Assembly (NCBI GenBank): GCA_014218235.1
Contig: CM024761.1
Location: 95,415,648-95,479,647 of the forward strand
DNA: 64,000 nt
From: Colocasia esculenta
Taxonomy: Eukaryota > Streptophyta > Magnoliopsida > Alismatales > Araceae
Reading direction: 5' to 3'
Shown here: positions 11,517 to 21,649 of the stretch, piece by piece
How positions within the stretch are numbered: the stretch's first letter is position 1
How the letters are laid out: every line of letters begins with the position of its first letter
Program-made: the position numbers and the translations under genes
Notes under the pieces: generated by a model
What the model was told of the DNA's origin: nothing
The model's database searches: none
The model's input: only the letters and a program-made list of their open reading frames with translations

Positions 11517-13448
11517 ATGTCAAGAGCTTTCAGAGTGTACATTCTCAAAAACAAAACTGTTGAAGAGTCTCCTCATGTTATATTTGATGAAAATTCCTTT
11601 TCAACTAACACTTCTAAATCATGTAGGGAAAAACACGACAGTGAAGAGGATGACTTCATTGTGGACTCTTCACCAACTGTTGAGGAGCTTGAAGACACTG
11701 GTGAGATCTTGAACACTAATTCACCATCTTCAAGTGGATCAGGTAACATTGCTCTAGATTTAAGTACCCCTCAACAGGTAATTTCTGAACATCGAATTTT
11801 GAGAGATCACCCATTAGATAATATTGTTGGTAATTTGAATGATAGAGTTAGGACTAGATCATCTTTTATGCTTGCTATTGAAGAAGACCCACTAGCTCTA
11901 ATTTCCCAAATTGAACCAAAGTCAATTGATGAAGCTTTACCAAGTTCTAATTGGATTAATGCCATGCATGATGAACTTCATCAATTTGAAAGAAATCAAG
12001 TATGGGAATTAGTACCTAGACCTAGTGACCAAACAATCATTGGCACTAGATGGGTCTTCAGAAATAAACTGAATGAATCTGGTCAAGTCATAAGAAATAA
12101 AGCTAGGCTAGTTGCAAAGGGGTATAATCAAGAGTTTGGAATTGACTTTGAAGAGTCATATGTCCCTGAAGCTAGACTAGAAGCAGTTACAATTTTCCTT
12201 GCTTTTGCATCCTCCATGAAATTCAAAGTTTATCAAATGGATGTTAAAAGTACATTCATAAATAGATAGATCAAGGAAAATGTTTTTGTTGAACAACCTC
12301 CTGGATTTGAAAATGAAAAATATCCTAACCATGTTTTCAAGCTTCATAAGGCTCTATATGGTCTTAAACAAGCTCTAAGAGCTTGGTCTGACCATTTGAG
12401 CTCTTTTTTGCTTGAAAAAGGATACTCCAGAGGAACTGTTGTTCAAACCTTGTTGACAAAATAGTCAATAATCAAATAATTGTTGTCCAAATTTATGTTG
12501 ATGACATAATATTTGGATCAACCAATAAAGGCCTGTGTAATGAATTCTCCAATCAAATGAAAAATGAATTTGAAATGAGTTTAATGGGAGATCTAAAATT
12601 TTTCTTAGGATTGCAGGTTAACCAAACTCATGAGGGGATCTTCATCAGTCAAACCAAGTATGTCAAAGAACTTCTGAAAAGGTTTGACTTTCAGAACCTC
12701 AAGCACTCTAACACACCAATTGCTATAAATGCTAAACTAGAAGAAGACTCAAATGGTAAGTCAGTAGACCCAAAGACCTACAGAGGTATGATTAGTTCTC
12801 TACTTTATCTTACAACTTCTAGACCTGACATTCAATTCAGTGTGTGTTTGTGTGCTAGATTTTAATCAAATCCTAAAGAAAGTCGCATGCTAGCTGTCAA
12901 AAGAATTTCAAATATCTTGTTGGAACATGTGATTTAGGAATTTGGTATCCTGCTAATTGCCGTTAGATTTGATTGCCTATTGTGATGCTGATTATGCTGG
13001 TTGTAAATTAGATAGAAAAAGCACAAGTGGCTTGTGTTTGTACCTAGGTCGGTGCCTAATCTCTTGGGCTTCTAAGAAGCAACATTCAGTAGCTCTGTCA
13101 ACTGCAGAGGCTGAGTATGTTGCTGCTGGTAGGTGTGGAACCCAAATTCTTTGGGTGAAACATCAGCTTCTTGATTACAACCAAGAGTTAGGTTGTGTTA
13201 TCATCTTTTGTGATAACACAAGTGCAATAAATCTGTCTAAAAATCCCATTCAGCATTCCAGAACTAACCATATTGAAATTAGGCATCATTTCTTGAGAGA
13301 TGAGGTAGCAAATAAATCTTTTGAACTCCATTGCATAGAAACTGAAAAGCAAATTGCTGACATTTTCACAAAACCCCTTCCTGACAGTAGATTATCATCC
13401 TTAAGGAGAGAACTTGGTCTTTGTAAATGTCCATTGGGATTGGGTTGA
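11517..13448 (+). pseudogene. pol: Copia-2 pol, RT and RNase H part
   Basis: A linker rich in Ser/Glu (11517-11850) leads into RT: WVFRNKLNESG, NKARLVAKGYNQEFG (about 12100), MDVKSTFINR (stop TAG 12267-12269). The active-site YVDDIIFGS is present at about 12495. The thumb region (MSLMGDLKFFLGLQV) follows and stops at 12863-12865. RNase H is the best preserved part: 12957-13448 is open, with CDADYAGC, STSGLCLYLG, TAEAEYVAAG, NTSAINLSKNP and ADIFTKPLPD. It ends CKCPLGLG. A polypurine-like aaggggga lies 17 bases after the stop. Confidence 0.9.
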
Positions 13449-13929
13449 GTGTTAGGCATTTCCTAAGGGGGAGTTCATTGCATCATCATACTCCTTTGCT
13501 TCCTTGATTCATCATATCTCTCTCCACTTCACCTCTAATTCTTTTGGTCAATGAATACTTCACCTCACATTGTGTTGAACTTCTTGGTATATCAAATGGT
13601 GATTTGAAGAAGGACAAGTTCTACTTGTCTGGACACTTTCACTATGCGAGAGTATATGTCTCCGCCAAGTACCAAGAAATGAATATGCAATTGTTGAGGG
13701 GGAGCCTTCCTTGCATGATGTCCTCATTCAGGTGTCTAGAGTGTCAAAATGATCCCTTGAGTGATCTACTACATTCATTTGTCAACTCTCACCTATATTC
13801 TTCAAAACTATAGAAATTCAAATTTCTTTCTAAGACTGAAGGATAATGTGTGTCCTGATCTTAAACATGTTTTTGTTTGCAATTGATGTTGGATATAGAT
13901 GATATCTTTTTGTCAAAAACTCTCCAAAA

Positions 13930-14972
13930 TCTGTCCATTCAACAGAGCAATGGCAGAAATTCATGGGCTTTAAGCATGTTCAGAAATTCATGGGCTTTAG
14001 GATTGTTGGTGATCAGGTAAGGAGAGAGCCAGCTAAAGTAGAGGCCCCTGTGGCTCAGGAGGATCAGCCTCCAATTCAAGAGTAATAGCCTCCAGTTCCT
14101 GAGGAACAACCTCTAGCTCCAGAGGATCAGCCTCAAGTTCATGAGGACCAGCCTCCCATAAATGAGGATCAGCCTCATGTGGCAGATGAAGTTGAGGAAC
14201 CTTTCATTGCCCCTCAATCTCCTCAACCTCAGCCCTCCTCCTCCATGAACCTTGAACCTGAAATCCCATCATTTTCTCCACCACCTCCAGCTGAAGCATC
14301 CTCCTCCTTTGGTGGACCTTCTGTTCCACCAGAGTTCACCTTCTTAAATGACAAGTTTGAAACCTTGAACAACTCTATTCAGACCATGTCATCAAATTTT
14401 GAATTGAGGATTCAAAGATTTGAAAACACAGTATCTGCTAAGTTTATTGAGCAAAAGACAGCCTCAGATTATGCTGCCCAAAGGTTCAACAGGTTGATTG
14501 GGACAATGGCAGATGCTTCAATTGAGCTGCAGGAGCACCATCAAAGTTGGAAATAGTTCTTCAGGGAATTTTGGCAAATTACCAAGCTGATGTCTTCAAC
14601 ACCAAGTAGACACTATCTGAGATCAGCAAAACAAGACTATCATTTGCACATATGGTAGATGACTTGGAGTGCATGAAGAATCTCTCTGCTCACATAGATG
14701 AAGAGATGTCTGCACTCAAGCAAGAATTCAAAGTATTGAATAGGCCAGGTTGGTCAACTGGTTCATCTTCCTCTTCACAGCCAAGGTCAAATGACTTCAG
14801 TGCACTTCAAGCTTCAATGTCAGAAAATTCAGAGAGAATGGAGAATCTTCTGCACACAAGACTCTCAACTATCCAAGCCCAAATGAAGTCCAATCTAACT
14901 TCAATGCAAAAGAGGCTAACGGATATTGAGACTATTTTGTTACCCATTCCTCCTCCTCCTCCTCCCCAGTAA
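13930..14972 (+). pseudogene. Copia-2 post-pol accessory ORF, broken
   Basis: An open frame can be followed from about 13930 (STEQWQKFMGF) through a partial duplication (caraaattcatgggcttta occurs at about 13954 and 13980) into a repeat of Glu-Asp-Gln-Pro-Pro units (about 14056-14175). Adjacent stops TAA TAG lie at 14083-14088. The open part 14179-14556 is Pro/Ser-rich, then helical with heptads (FLNDKFETLNNSIQTMSSNF). After TAG 14554-14556 and a shift, 14652-14972 continues as coiled coil and ends in poly-Pro (PIPPPPPPQ). Its position equals that of the env-like or accessory ORF of Sireviruses and of the Copia-1 ORF. I cannot see the globular N-terminal domain that Copia-1 has; it may have been lost. 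Function unknown. Confidence 0.6.
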
Positions 14973-15334
14973 TGTATTCTTTTGATAATGTCAAAGGGGG
15001 AGAAGTTTGTTTGAAATTGTAATGTTCACAATGTTTACATCATGAATGAAATGAAATGAATAGAAGTTTCTGTGCCCATTTTTGTGCCTTAAATGTGATT
15101 GCAAATCTTTTGAATGAATGTGAATGTGATGAATGTTTGTCAAGCTGCTTGACCTTTGTGTGGAAACAGCTTATTTCTAGTAACATTGTGTCTATCATGT
15201 GTATAAATTTCAATGTCACTAAAAAAATTGTTCAAAGGTCCTTGACAAGAATAAATAAAAGAAAATGAAAATGCTTAAAATCACATTTCATTGAAAATTT
15301 CCAATTCCAAATGAACTTAATGTTGCTATCATCA

Positions 15335-15347
15335 AAAAGGGGGAGAT
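15335..15347 (+). promoter_or_regulatory. Copia-2 polypurine tract
   Basis: AAAAAGGGGGAGA sits directly before the 3' LTR and would prime plus-strand synthesis. Extra copies occur upstream: about 13465 (aaggggga), 13697 (gaggggga) and 14993 (aaagggggaga). Multiple tracts between pol and the 3' LTR are a Sirevirus hallmark. Confidence 0.85.
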
Positions 15348-15572
15348 TGTTGGGTTGAGTGCGAATATAATTCATTTCTCCTCACATTTTGATGATGATA
15401 AGTTGTGATTTTAATGCATAACCATTGGAACATGTAAAATACATCACCTGAAATTACAATATTCAAAAAGTATGTTTCCAAGCACATTTATCATTGATAT
15501 TCATAATAATATATTTAACTAATGATTTATGTGTTTATTTTCTCAGGGACAAACATTTTCTGCAAAGGTAGT

Positions 15573-15970
15573 GTCGACACAACCATCCTTGGTGTCGACA
15601 CAATGGTACAGAACAAAGGCAGAAATGTGAAGAAAAGTCCATCTCAGGTCGACACGAGTCCAGAGCAGGTCGACACTAGAGAGCCTTCCCAGAAGGCCTG
15701 TTGTTCAGATAGCCAAAGCAGGTCGACACCAAATGCAGGCAGGTCGACACTAGATGGCTCTCCCAGAAGGCCTATTTTTCAGATGGCCAGAGCAAGTCGA
15801 CACAAGATGAGATCAGGTCGACACTAGAGAGCCTTCCCAGCAGGGTTGTTTTGTTGTTTGGGTCATGAGGTCGACACTGAATCATCTCAGGTCGACAGTA
15901 GAGACCTCTCCCAGGGATTTGTTTTGCCAGTCTGGGAGAGTGTGTCGACACACCTCATGGGCAGGTCGAC
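15573..15970 (+). repeat. Phased GTCGAC array, 3' LTR
   Basis: Cores start at 15573, 15594, 15648, 15669, 15722, 15743, 15796, 15817, 15870, 15891, 15944 and 15965. Spacings are 21, 54, 21, 53, 21, 53, 21, 53, 21, 53, 21. The hexamer is intact at all twelve positions. Between sites the sequence also repeats loosely (gagagccttcccagaagg and relatives). Confidence 0.97.
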
Positions 15971-16090
15971 ACACTCCGGAATCTCTGTGACTTAAACTTT
16001 CCCCTGGACACGTGGCACCCTAGGGAGATGTCAGATCAACATTGGATCTTGTGCCCACGTACCCCAAGGGTATCTTTCGGATACTTACGG

Positions 16091-16098
16091 TATAAATA
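16091..16098 (+). promoter_or_regulatory. Copia-2 3' LTR TATA box
   Basis: TATAAATA, 126 bases downstream of the last GTCGAC start, is conserved with the 5' LTR copy. A transcript from here would read into the Copia-1 accessory ORF remnant at 17077. Confidence 0.7.
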
Positions 16099-17076
16099 CC
16101 CTCCTAATGGGCACTCATCCCAAGAGAATCTCTTTAGAGCCTCCAGAAACCTGCAAGCGGCAGCAAGAGAGTCTCACCTCCCTGTTCTTGCTCTCTCCTG
16201 TGCTCCCACACCAATTCACACTTCTCTGAGCACAAGACTTGAAGTTTGATCAGCATGAAGCACTAGGATCAACTTCAAAGGAGCAGATCATGTAGAAGCC
16301 AGCGATTGTGAAGCTCTCAAGGAAGATCCCAAGATCAAAGTTGCAGAGCATCGGCCAAGGGACTTCAAGTGATCTTGATTCTTCCAATTCGGCCTCTACA
16401 AGGGAGTTTTCTTGAAGAACAAGAATTGTCAACCTCGAGTCTAAAGTCTTTCTTGTTTCTTCTTGGCTATTCTAGAAATTGTGCATAATCCGTTGCACCA
16501 ATCTTCTTGAATTGGCCTTAATAAATCAGATCATTGCTAGAGGATCTGAATCTTGTTGTTTCTGTTCTAGCAAGTGGTTGTGAGCCTGTGTGCTCAGGTT
16601 TTTGAGTCGTCGTACTCAAGTTGGTTGGTTGAGCAGTCTTGCTCAGAGTCTAGAGTAGTCTTGCTCTAGGTAGTGTGTGAGTTGTCTAACTCATTTGTGG
16701 AGTTCTCACGCTCCAGTGTGGGGTGTGTAACCCAGGTTGTTTAGTGGATCCTCACTGCGTGTGAGGGGTGGATGTAGGAGTCACGTGGTGTGATTTCCGA
16801 ACCACCTAAAAATCTCTGTGCATTGGTCTCTTTGTGGTTTGAATTTTCTCCTCGTTAGATGAATGCATAGGATCGTGTGAATCTATCTAATCAACTTGTT
16901 TACTCACTCCAATTGTTTAACTCACTTAATCTCTCTTCAGATCTATACAATTTGCTTTCAATCTAACTCTGATTCAAAGGTTTTTCCAAATTGGTTTAGC
17001 TTCCGCATTAGTTGGCATAGATCTATTCAACCCCCCCCCCTTCTAGATCTTGTCCACACCTTTTATCGATCCTTCA

Positions 17077-18234
17077 CAAGGCTCCAGGGCGACCTCTGAG
17101 TGTCGCACGAAGCACCAGGAGGATCGCTTGCCGGAGCTCGTGATCCCGCCAAATCTCCAACTCCTCAATGTCCATGGCACCTTCACCAAAGTCGTGCAGC
17201 CCTGCTACGTCAACTTCATCTCTTTACAGGACATGTTTCCAGGCCTTCTGCCTCTTTTAGATGTCCAGGGTTGGGCACCCTTTTGTTACGATCACAAGTG
17301 GTACTCTCCCACCGCTGTGACCGACTTCTATACCAATCTTCGCTTGTCCAAAGATGACAAGCTCTTCACCAAAGTCAAAGACACTCCCTTCTTTGTAACT
17401 CCAAACCTTTTATCCACTGCCCTTCAAATTCCCAATACAGGAGTTGACATCAAAACCTTTCATCCCACTCCCGAGGAGTTCCACACTCTAGTTGTTCGGC
17501 AGCCCTACGACCCTACCAATCGTATGCATTTGAATGCCAACTCTTTCCCTCCACTTCATCGCCTAATCCACCACATCTTCACCACACTAATTCTTCCAAA
17601 GGATGGAAGCCGTGAACTTGTGACCTCCCTTCACAAGTCTCTGCTTCACCAATTCATCCACACTGATCTCATCAACCTTCCACTCCTCATGATCTCTATC
17701 TTTTGCCAGTGTGTTCAAAGTTCAAAGAGATCAATGCCCTATGCATGCCAACTCACATCTCTATTCCTCTTTCTTGGCATCCACATCCCACAGGAGGAGA
17801 TGACGGATCTTTCTTCCCGTAGCTCCTATGACCTCATCGCAGCTCAGAGGATGGGCTACAAGTTAGTTGATGGGATAGTGTCAAGAGATCTCAAGGGCAA
17901 GGGAGCCGCTGTAGCTGAAGAAATTGGTGTTGGTGTTGAAGAGGTCAATGAAGATCAAGATGAAGCTGAGGAAGACGCTGAAGATGAAGATGACTCCAAC
18001 ACTGAGTCCTTTGATGCTCCGGGAGATGTCACTGTTGGTGCTACTGAGCCGTCCATCTGCCAACTGCTAGCTCAGTTGCAACTTCAGATGACTAATGGTT
18101 TTGCAAGCCTCAATGCAAGATTGGATACTATGGAATCTGGCATTGTAGTTCTCGATTCACGTCTGGACCACATTGCGCCTGAGCGTCATGCTGATCAACC
18201 GGCTCCTTCACAGCCCGCTGATGAAGATGCTTAG
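17077..18234 (+). pseudogene. Copia-1 accessory ORF, main part (plant-transposon-protein-like)
   Basis: Open from the Copia-2 junction to TAG at 18232-18234, about 385 codons, with no internal stop. The start codon and first 20 codons lie at 6174 on the other side of Copia-2. Residues 30-270 form a compact domain with Trp/Tyr/Phe-rich segments (CYDHKWYSPTAVTDFYTNL, FTKVKDTPFFVTPNLLSTAL, MLISIF-like hydrophobic helices), which resembles, from memory, the 'putative plant transposon protein' domain often found beside Sirevirus pol. A highly acidic stretch (EEVNEDQDEAEEDAEDEDD, about 17938-17995) follows, then a coiled coil (LLAQLQLQMTNGFASL) and a Pro/Ala/Asp tail. No signal peptide or clear membrane segment supports an envelope role. 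An acidic tail plus coiled coil would suit a nuclear, multimeric protein. Function is unknown. Confidence 0.75.
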
Positions 18235-18463
18235 ATAGCTTAGTTGTCTAGGATTGGGTCTAGTCCTGTAGTCTACGTTTCATTTTATTCATGTCATGTT
18301 TAATGTACTTTTGCTTGTTCTATGGTCATCATGCCATGACTTTCCCTTTATTTCTTATTTCCTTTCATTAGCACCCAATGTCATGTGTATGCACTCATGA
18401 AAATCAATGAAAATCTTTGCTCTGTGCATTTTACTTGTGTCTATGGTGTGCTTTTGGATGTTA

Positions 18464-18532
18464 GAAAAAGGGGGAGAAAAACTCAATCATGCATTAATTG
18501 ATTAATTTTGTCATCATCAAAAAGGGGGAGAA
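18464..18532 (+). promoter_or_regulatory. Copia-1 duplicated polypurine tracts
   Basis: Two copies of AAAAAGGGGGAGAA lie about 55 bases apart (about 18465 and 18519), the second abutting the 3' LTR at 18533. Phrases such as catcatcaaaaaggggg are shared with Copia-2. Confidence 0.88.
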
Positions 18533-18814
18533 TGTTGGGTTCTCGCATTCTAATTAATCAATAAAACATGTTTTGATGATGAACATTGATGTGCAATGAT
18601 GTACAATGCCAACAAGTGATAAACAATGTGAATTGAGTTTTTAAATGAATGAGATCTTCAAACAATAACTTGTCATAACAACTTGGTACAATGCTTGATA
18701 TTATGTTCATAATATCTCACTAATTATGTTCACTTTTGTAGGAGATATACCATGTAAGACATGTGCCAAAAAGAAGCTTGAAAGATCAAGTAAAAGTCAA
18801 AAGACAAGGTACCT

Positions 18815-19072
18815 GTTGACAGCAAGCAAGGACCTGTCGACAGATACAAATAGTCAGAGAGCAGCCAGTTCTGCCAAGGCATTGCCTGTCGACAGCAGGA
18901 GTGACCCTGTCGACAGATGCAACCAGTCCGAAGATCAAAAGCTCAGGAAGGCCTGCACCTGTCGACAGCAACAGGGCACCTGTCGACAGATGCACACAGT
19001 CAGAGCCTTCAGCCTTCTGGTTCTTCACAAGCAGTCTTTGCCTGTCGATAGCAGATGCAAGACCTGTGCGAC
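18815..19072 (+). repeat. Phased CTGTCGACAG array in Copia-1 LTR
   Basis: Cores start at 18815 (GTTGAC), 18836, 18888, 18909, 18961, 18982, 19044 (GTCGAT) and 19066 (GTGCGAC, one base inserted). Spacings are 21, 52, 21, 52, 21, 62, 22. The full palindrome is CCTGTCGACAG(G/A). Confidence 0.93.
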
Positions 19073-19164
19073 AGATGTCGCGATAAGAAAACATTACGAG
19101 AAGTTTTGCAAGTTGCCAAACTTAGTGTTTCTATGGAGTACGACTCTCCATATGTTAACACTCA

Positions 19165-19171
19165 TATATAA
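19165..19171 (+). promoter_or_regulatory. Copia-1 LTR TATA box
   Basis: TATATAA in ctcatatataagc lies about 100 bases downstream of the last motif copy, the same arrangement as in Copia-2. Confidence 0.7.
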
Positions 19172-19900
19172 GCAATCTTTTGCAACAAATCTCGTACACA
19201 AGCAGCCTCCAAGCAAAAACCCAAAAGAGTTCTTACAGAAGCCTTGTTCTGCTGCTCTGCTTCAACCTACCGCCCAGAACCAAGAACGGAAGACTCTTGC
19301 AGCGGAAGGTGAAGTCCAAACGTCTTGGATTCAAGCATCTACATCAACATCTGATCTCAAAATCGAGGCTTGGACTCCAGGAGGACGTTCAGAGGAAGAG
19401 TTTGCTTATTGGATTTGTTCTTCAACTCTCAAACCCTTCCCTGTTCTTTATATTCCATACTTGTGTGTGTGTGTGGTGTTTCAAGCGGTTGTTGTGCTTG
19501 ATACACGTGTGTGTGTTAATCTGATCGTGGGTTCACATCAGATAAACACGTGAGTGAGTTGTAGTTCGTGAACTAGCTCATAAGCAAGTGATTCTACATG
19601 TGTGTGTGGCCCGTGGATGTAGGATACACGAGTTGTGTACTCCGAACCACGTAAAATCTATGTGTCTCGTGGTTTGCATGAATTTGAGTTAGATGTTTGG
19701 TAGGCATGACACTTTATACACGTTTGAGTACATGCTTATTCATCTACCAATCACTCACACACATCCACACATAGTCTGATTTTTGCCAACACTTTAATTG
19801 TCTGTGCTATTGTAAAAAGAGGGAGTTAAGCCTTTAAATTGTCCGTAATCTATTCAACCCCCCCTCTAGATTACCATTTAGGGAACTCTGCATCTCTTCA

Positions 19901-21649
19901 TTAGTGAATTCCCTAAGTTAACTTTCATGGGACGTAGACACAAGAGACACTAGTCTCTCGTCTCTACTATTAAGCACAGAACATGATAAGAAAGGGTTGT
20001 GTGGCATTCCTTGCCATCATAGTAGTTGAAAAGAAAGCATCCAAGATATCTGACATACATATAGTGCAAGAGTATCCTAACGTATTACCCGATGAGCTAC
20101 CAGGCATTCCACCTGAACGAGATGAAAATTTCTCAATCGATCTAACTCCTGGAGCGGCACCGGTGTCACGTCAGCCATATAGAATGTCTCCTGCCGAATT
20201 AAAGGAATTGAAGGAGCAGTTAATGGAATTGTTGGAAAAGGGTTTTATTAGACCAAGTACTTCTCCTTGGAGAGCACCTGTTCAGGTTGTCAAGAAGAAG
20301 GATGGATTCATGAGATTATGCATCGACTACAAGCAATTGAATCACCTCCCTATCAAAAACAAATACCCTCTGCCTCGTGTCGACGAGTTGTTTGATCAAA
20401 TATCAAGAGCTAAATACTTTTCTAAGATTGACCTTAGATCAGGATATCATCAGATGAGAATTAAGGATGCAGATATTTACAAGATAGCATTCAGGAGCAA
20501 GTACGATCATTATGAATTTGTAGTCATGCCTTTTGGACTAACCAATGCTCCTGCAGCTTTTATGCAATTGATGAACAACATATATCGACCATACCTCGAC
20601 AAGTTCGTCGTGGTTTTTATTGATGATATTCTTATATACTCCAAAACCAAGGAAGAGTATGAGGAGCATCTGAGGATTGCTTTATAGATCTTGCACGACA
20701 ACAAACTCTACGCCAAATTGAGCAAGTGTGAATTCTGGCCCGAGGTGTCATTTCTAGGCCATGTCATATCAAAGGATGGTATAGCTGTTGATCCTTCCAA
20801 GGTTGAAACTGTACTCAATTGGGAGAGACCGACCAATGTCACTGACATCAAAAGCTTTCTTGGACTGGATGGCTACTACAGGTGGTTCATAAAAGACATC
20901 TCCAAGATAGTTGTACCTCTTACTCACCTTACACGAAAAGAGAACCCTTATGTCTGGAGCAAGGAATGTGAGAAAAGCTTTCAGACACTGAAGCAATGTT
21001 TGACATCTACACCTGTCCTCGCATTCCCAGTCGAGGGCGAAGGATTCTCAGTTTACACTAAGGCATCTAGAATCGGTCTAGGCTGTGTGCAGAATGAAAA
21101 GGTGATAGCTTATTCATCAAGAAGTTGAAGCCACATGAGGTCAATTACCCTGTCCATCACCTAGAACTAGTTAATGTGGTGTTTGCACTTAAGATATGGA
21201 GGCATTATCTTTATGGAGAACAGTTCATTATCTGTTCTGATCATAAGTGTTTAAAGTATCTATTCTCCCAGAAGAAACTCAATATATGACAAAGGAGATA
21301 ACTGGAATACCTGAAGGACTTTGATTATAATATCCAATACCACCCAGGCAAAGGTAATGCAGTAGCTGATGCACTAAGTAGGAAGCCAGTAGCGTCCTTA
21401 TCTTGTTTGGTCATGGGCGAGATGCAACTATTAGAACAATTTGGCAGTCTGGATTTAAATATTGAACAAAGAAGTGATCAGGTGTTAATGGCCAATCTTA
21501 GAGCTCAATCTGACATCTTTGTCGAGATCAGGAAGCAACAAGCTAATGACCCATTTCTAATCCGAGTCAAGGAAACCATAGCTGATAGACCCAATTTCTC
21601 CATCATTGAGGATGGAGATTATTATTTCAAGCCAAGACCTGTGTGTTGA
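19901..21649 (+). pseudogene. pol: G1 pol, RT and RNase H
   Basis: The frame enters directly after the Copia-1 LTR (EFPKLTFMGRRHKRH at about 19906), so Copia-1 landed just upstream of RT. RT motifs are VLPDELPGIPPERD, YRMSPAELKELKEQL, FIRPSTSPWRAPV, LCIDYKQLNHL, FSKIDLRSGYHQMRI, MPFGLTNAPAAF and the active-site VVFIDDILIYS (about 20610). A stop TAG lies at 20685-20687 and the frame continues to 21128. RNase H (YTKASRIGLGC; the usual catalytic Asp of YTDAS is Lys here) then shifts frame, with stops near 21288. It closes with ADALSRKP (about 21370) and a spacer ending at TGA 21647. The Lys change alone would inactivate RNase H. Confidence 0.9.

Larger units (their letters stand above)
6239..17076 (+). 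mobile_element. Copia-2: complete Sirevirus-like Ty1/copia retrotransposon
   Basis: Two near-identical LTRs (6239-7924 and 15348-17076) begin TGTTGGGTTGAG and end CCTTCA. A tRNA-iMet-type primer site follows the 5' LTR and a polypurine tract precedes the 3' LTR. Gag, protease, integrase, RT, RNase H and a post-pol ORF are recognisable in copia order, but each is broken. It lies inside the accessory ORF of Copia-1. The expected clean 5-base duplication is not seen: the left flank reads caaggccaggg and the right flank caaggctccaggg, so the duplicated stretch looks like 11-13 bases, or the 5' end was altered after insertion. Confidence 0.95.
15348..17076 (+). repeat. Copia-2 3' LTR
   Basis: It starts TGTTGGG at 15348 and ends CCTTCA at 17076. 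It is closely similar to the 5' LTR with scattered substitutions, but keeps a 40-base segment (15571-15610) lost from the 5' copy. It contains twelve GTCGAC sites, a TATA box and the terminal C-tract with TTCTAGAT. Confidence 0.95.
1..19900 (+). mobile_element. Copia-1: Sirevirus-like Ty1/copia retrotransposon, 5' end outside window
   Basis: The domain order is Gag C-terminus, protease, integrase, RT, RNase H, which is the copia order. A long post-pol region follows, with an accessory ORF, two AAAAAGGGGGAGAA polypurine tracts and a 3' LTR starting TGTTGGGTT. Duplicated polypurine tracts and an ORF after pol are known traits of Sireviruses. The element is split by Copia-2 (6239-17076). Its 5' LTR, primer binding site and Gag N-terminus lie outside the window, so its age and target duplication cannot be read. 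On the right it ends inside the pol gene of gypsy element G1, whose reading resumes within a few bases of 19901. Several stops and frameshifts make it non-autonomous today. Confidence 0.9.
18533..19900 (+). repeat. Copia-1 3' LTR
   Basis: It starts TGTTGGGTT directly after a polypurine tract. The end near 19900 (CTCTTCA) is set by analogy with Copia-2 and by the resumption of G1 pol at about 19906. It contains a CTGTCGACAG array, a TATA box, a short TG repeat (about 19463) and the terminal CCCCCCCTCTAGAT tract. A 275-codon ORF (18726-19553) spans it, but I treat it as chance. With the 5' LTR absent, no divergence can be measured. Confidence 0.85.

Noticed and set aside
17077..18234. Envelope gene in Copia-1
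   Set aside because: Its place fits the so-called env-like ORF of Sireviruses, but no signal peptide, clear transmembrane segment or fusion-type sequence can be seen. I list it as an accessory ORF.
18726..19553. A 275-codon ORF across the Copia-1 3' LTR
   Set aside because: It spans U3, TATA box and R/U5 of an LTR and passes through the palindrome array. No domain is visible, and composition follows the LTR. Long for chance but best explained by low stop density in this LTR.
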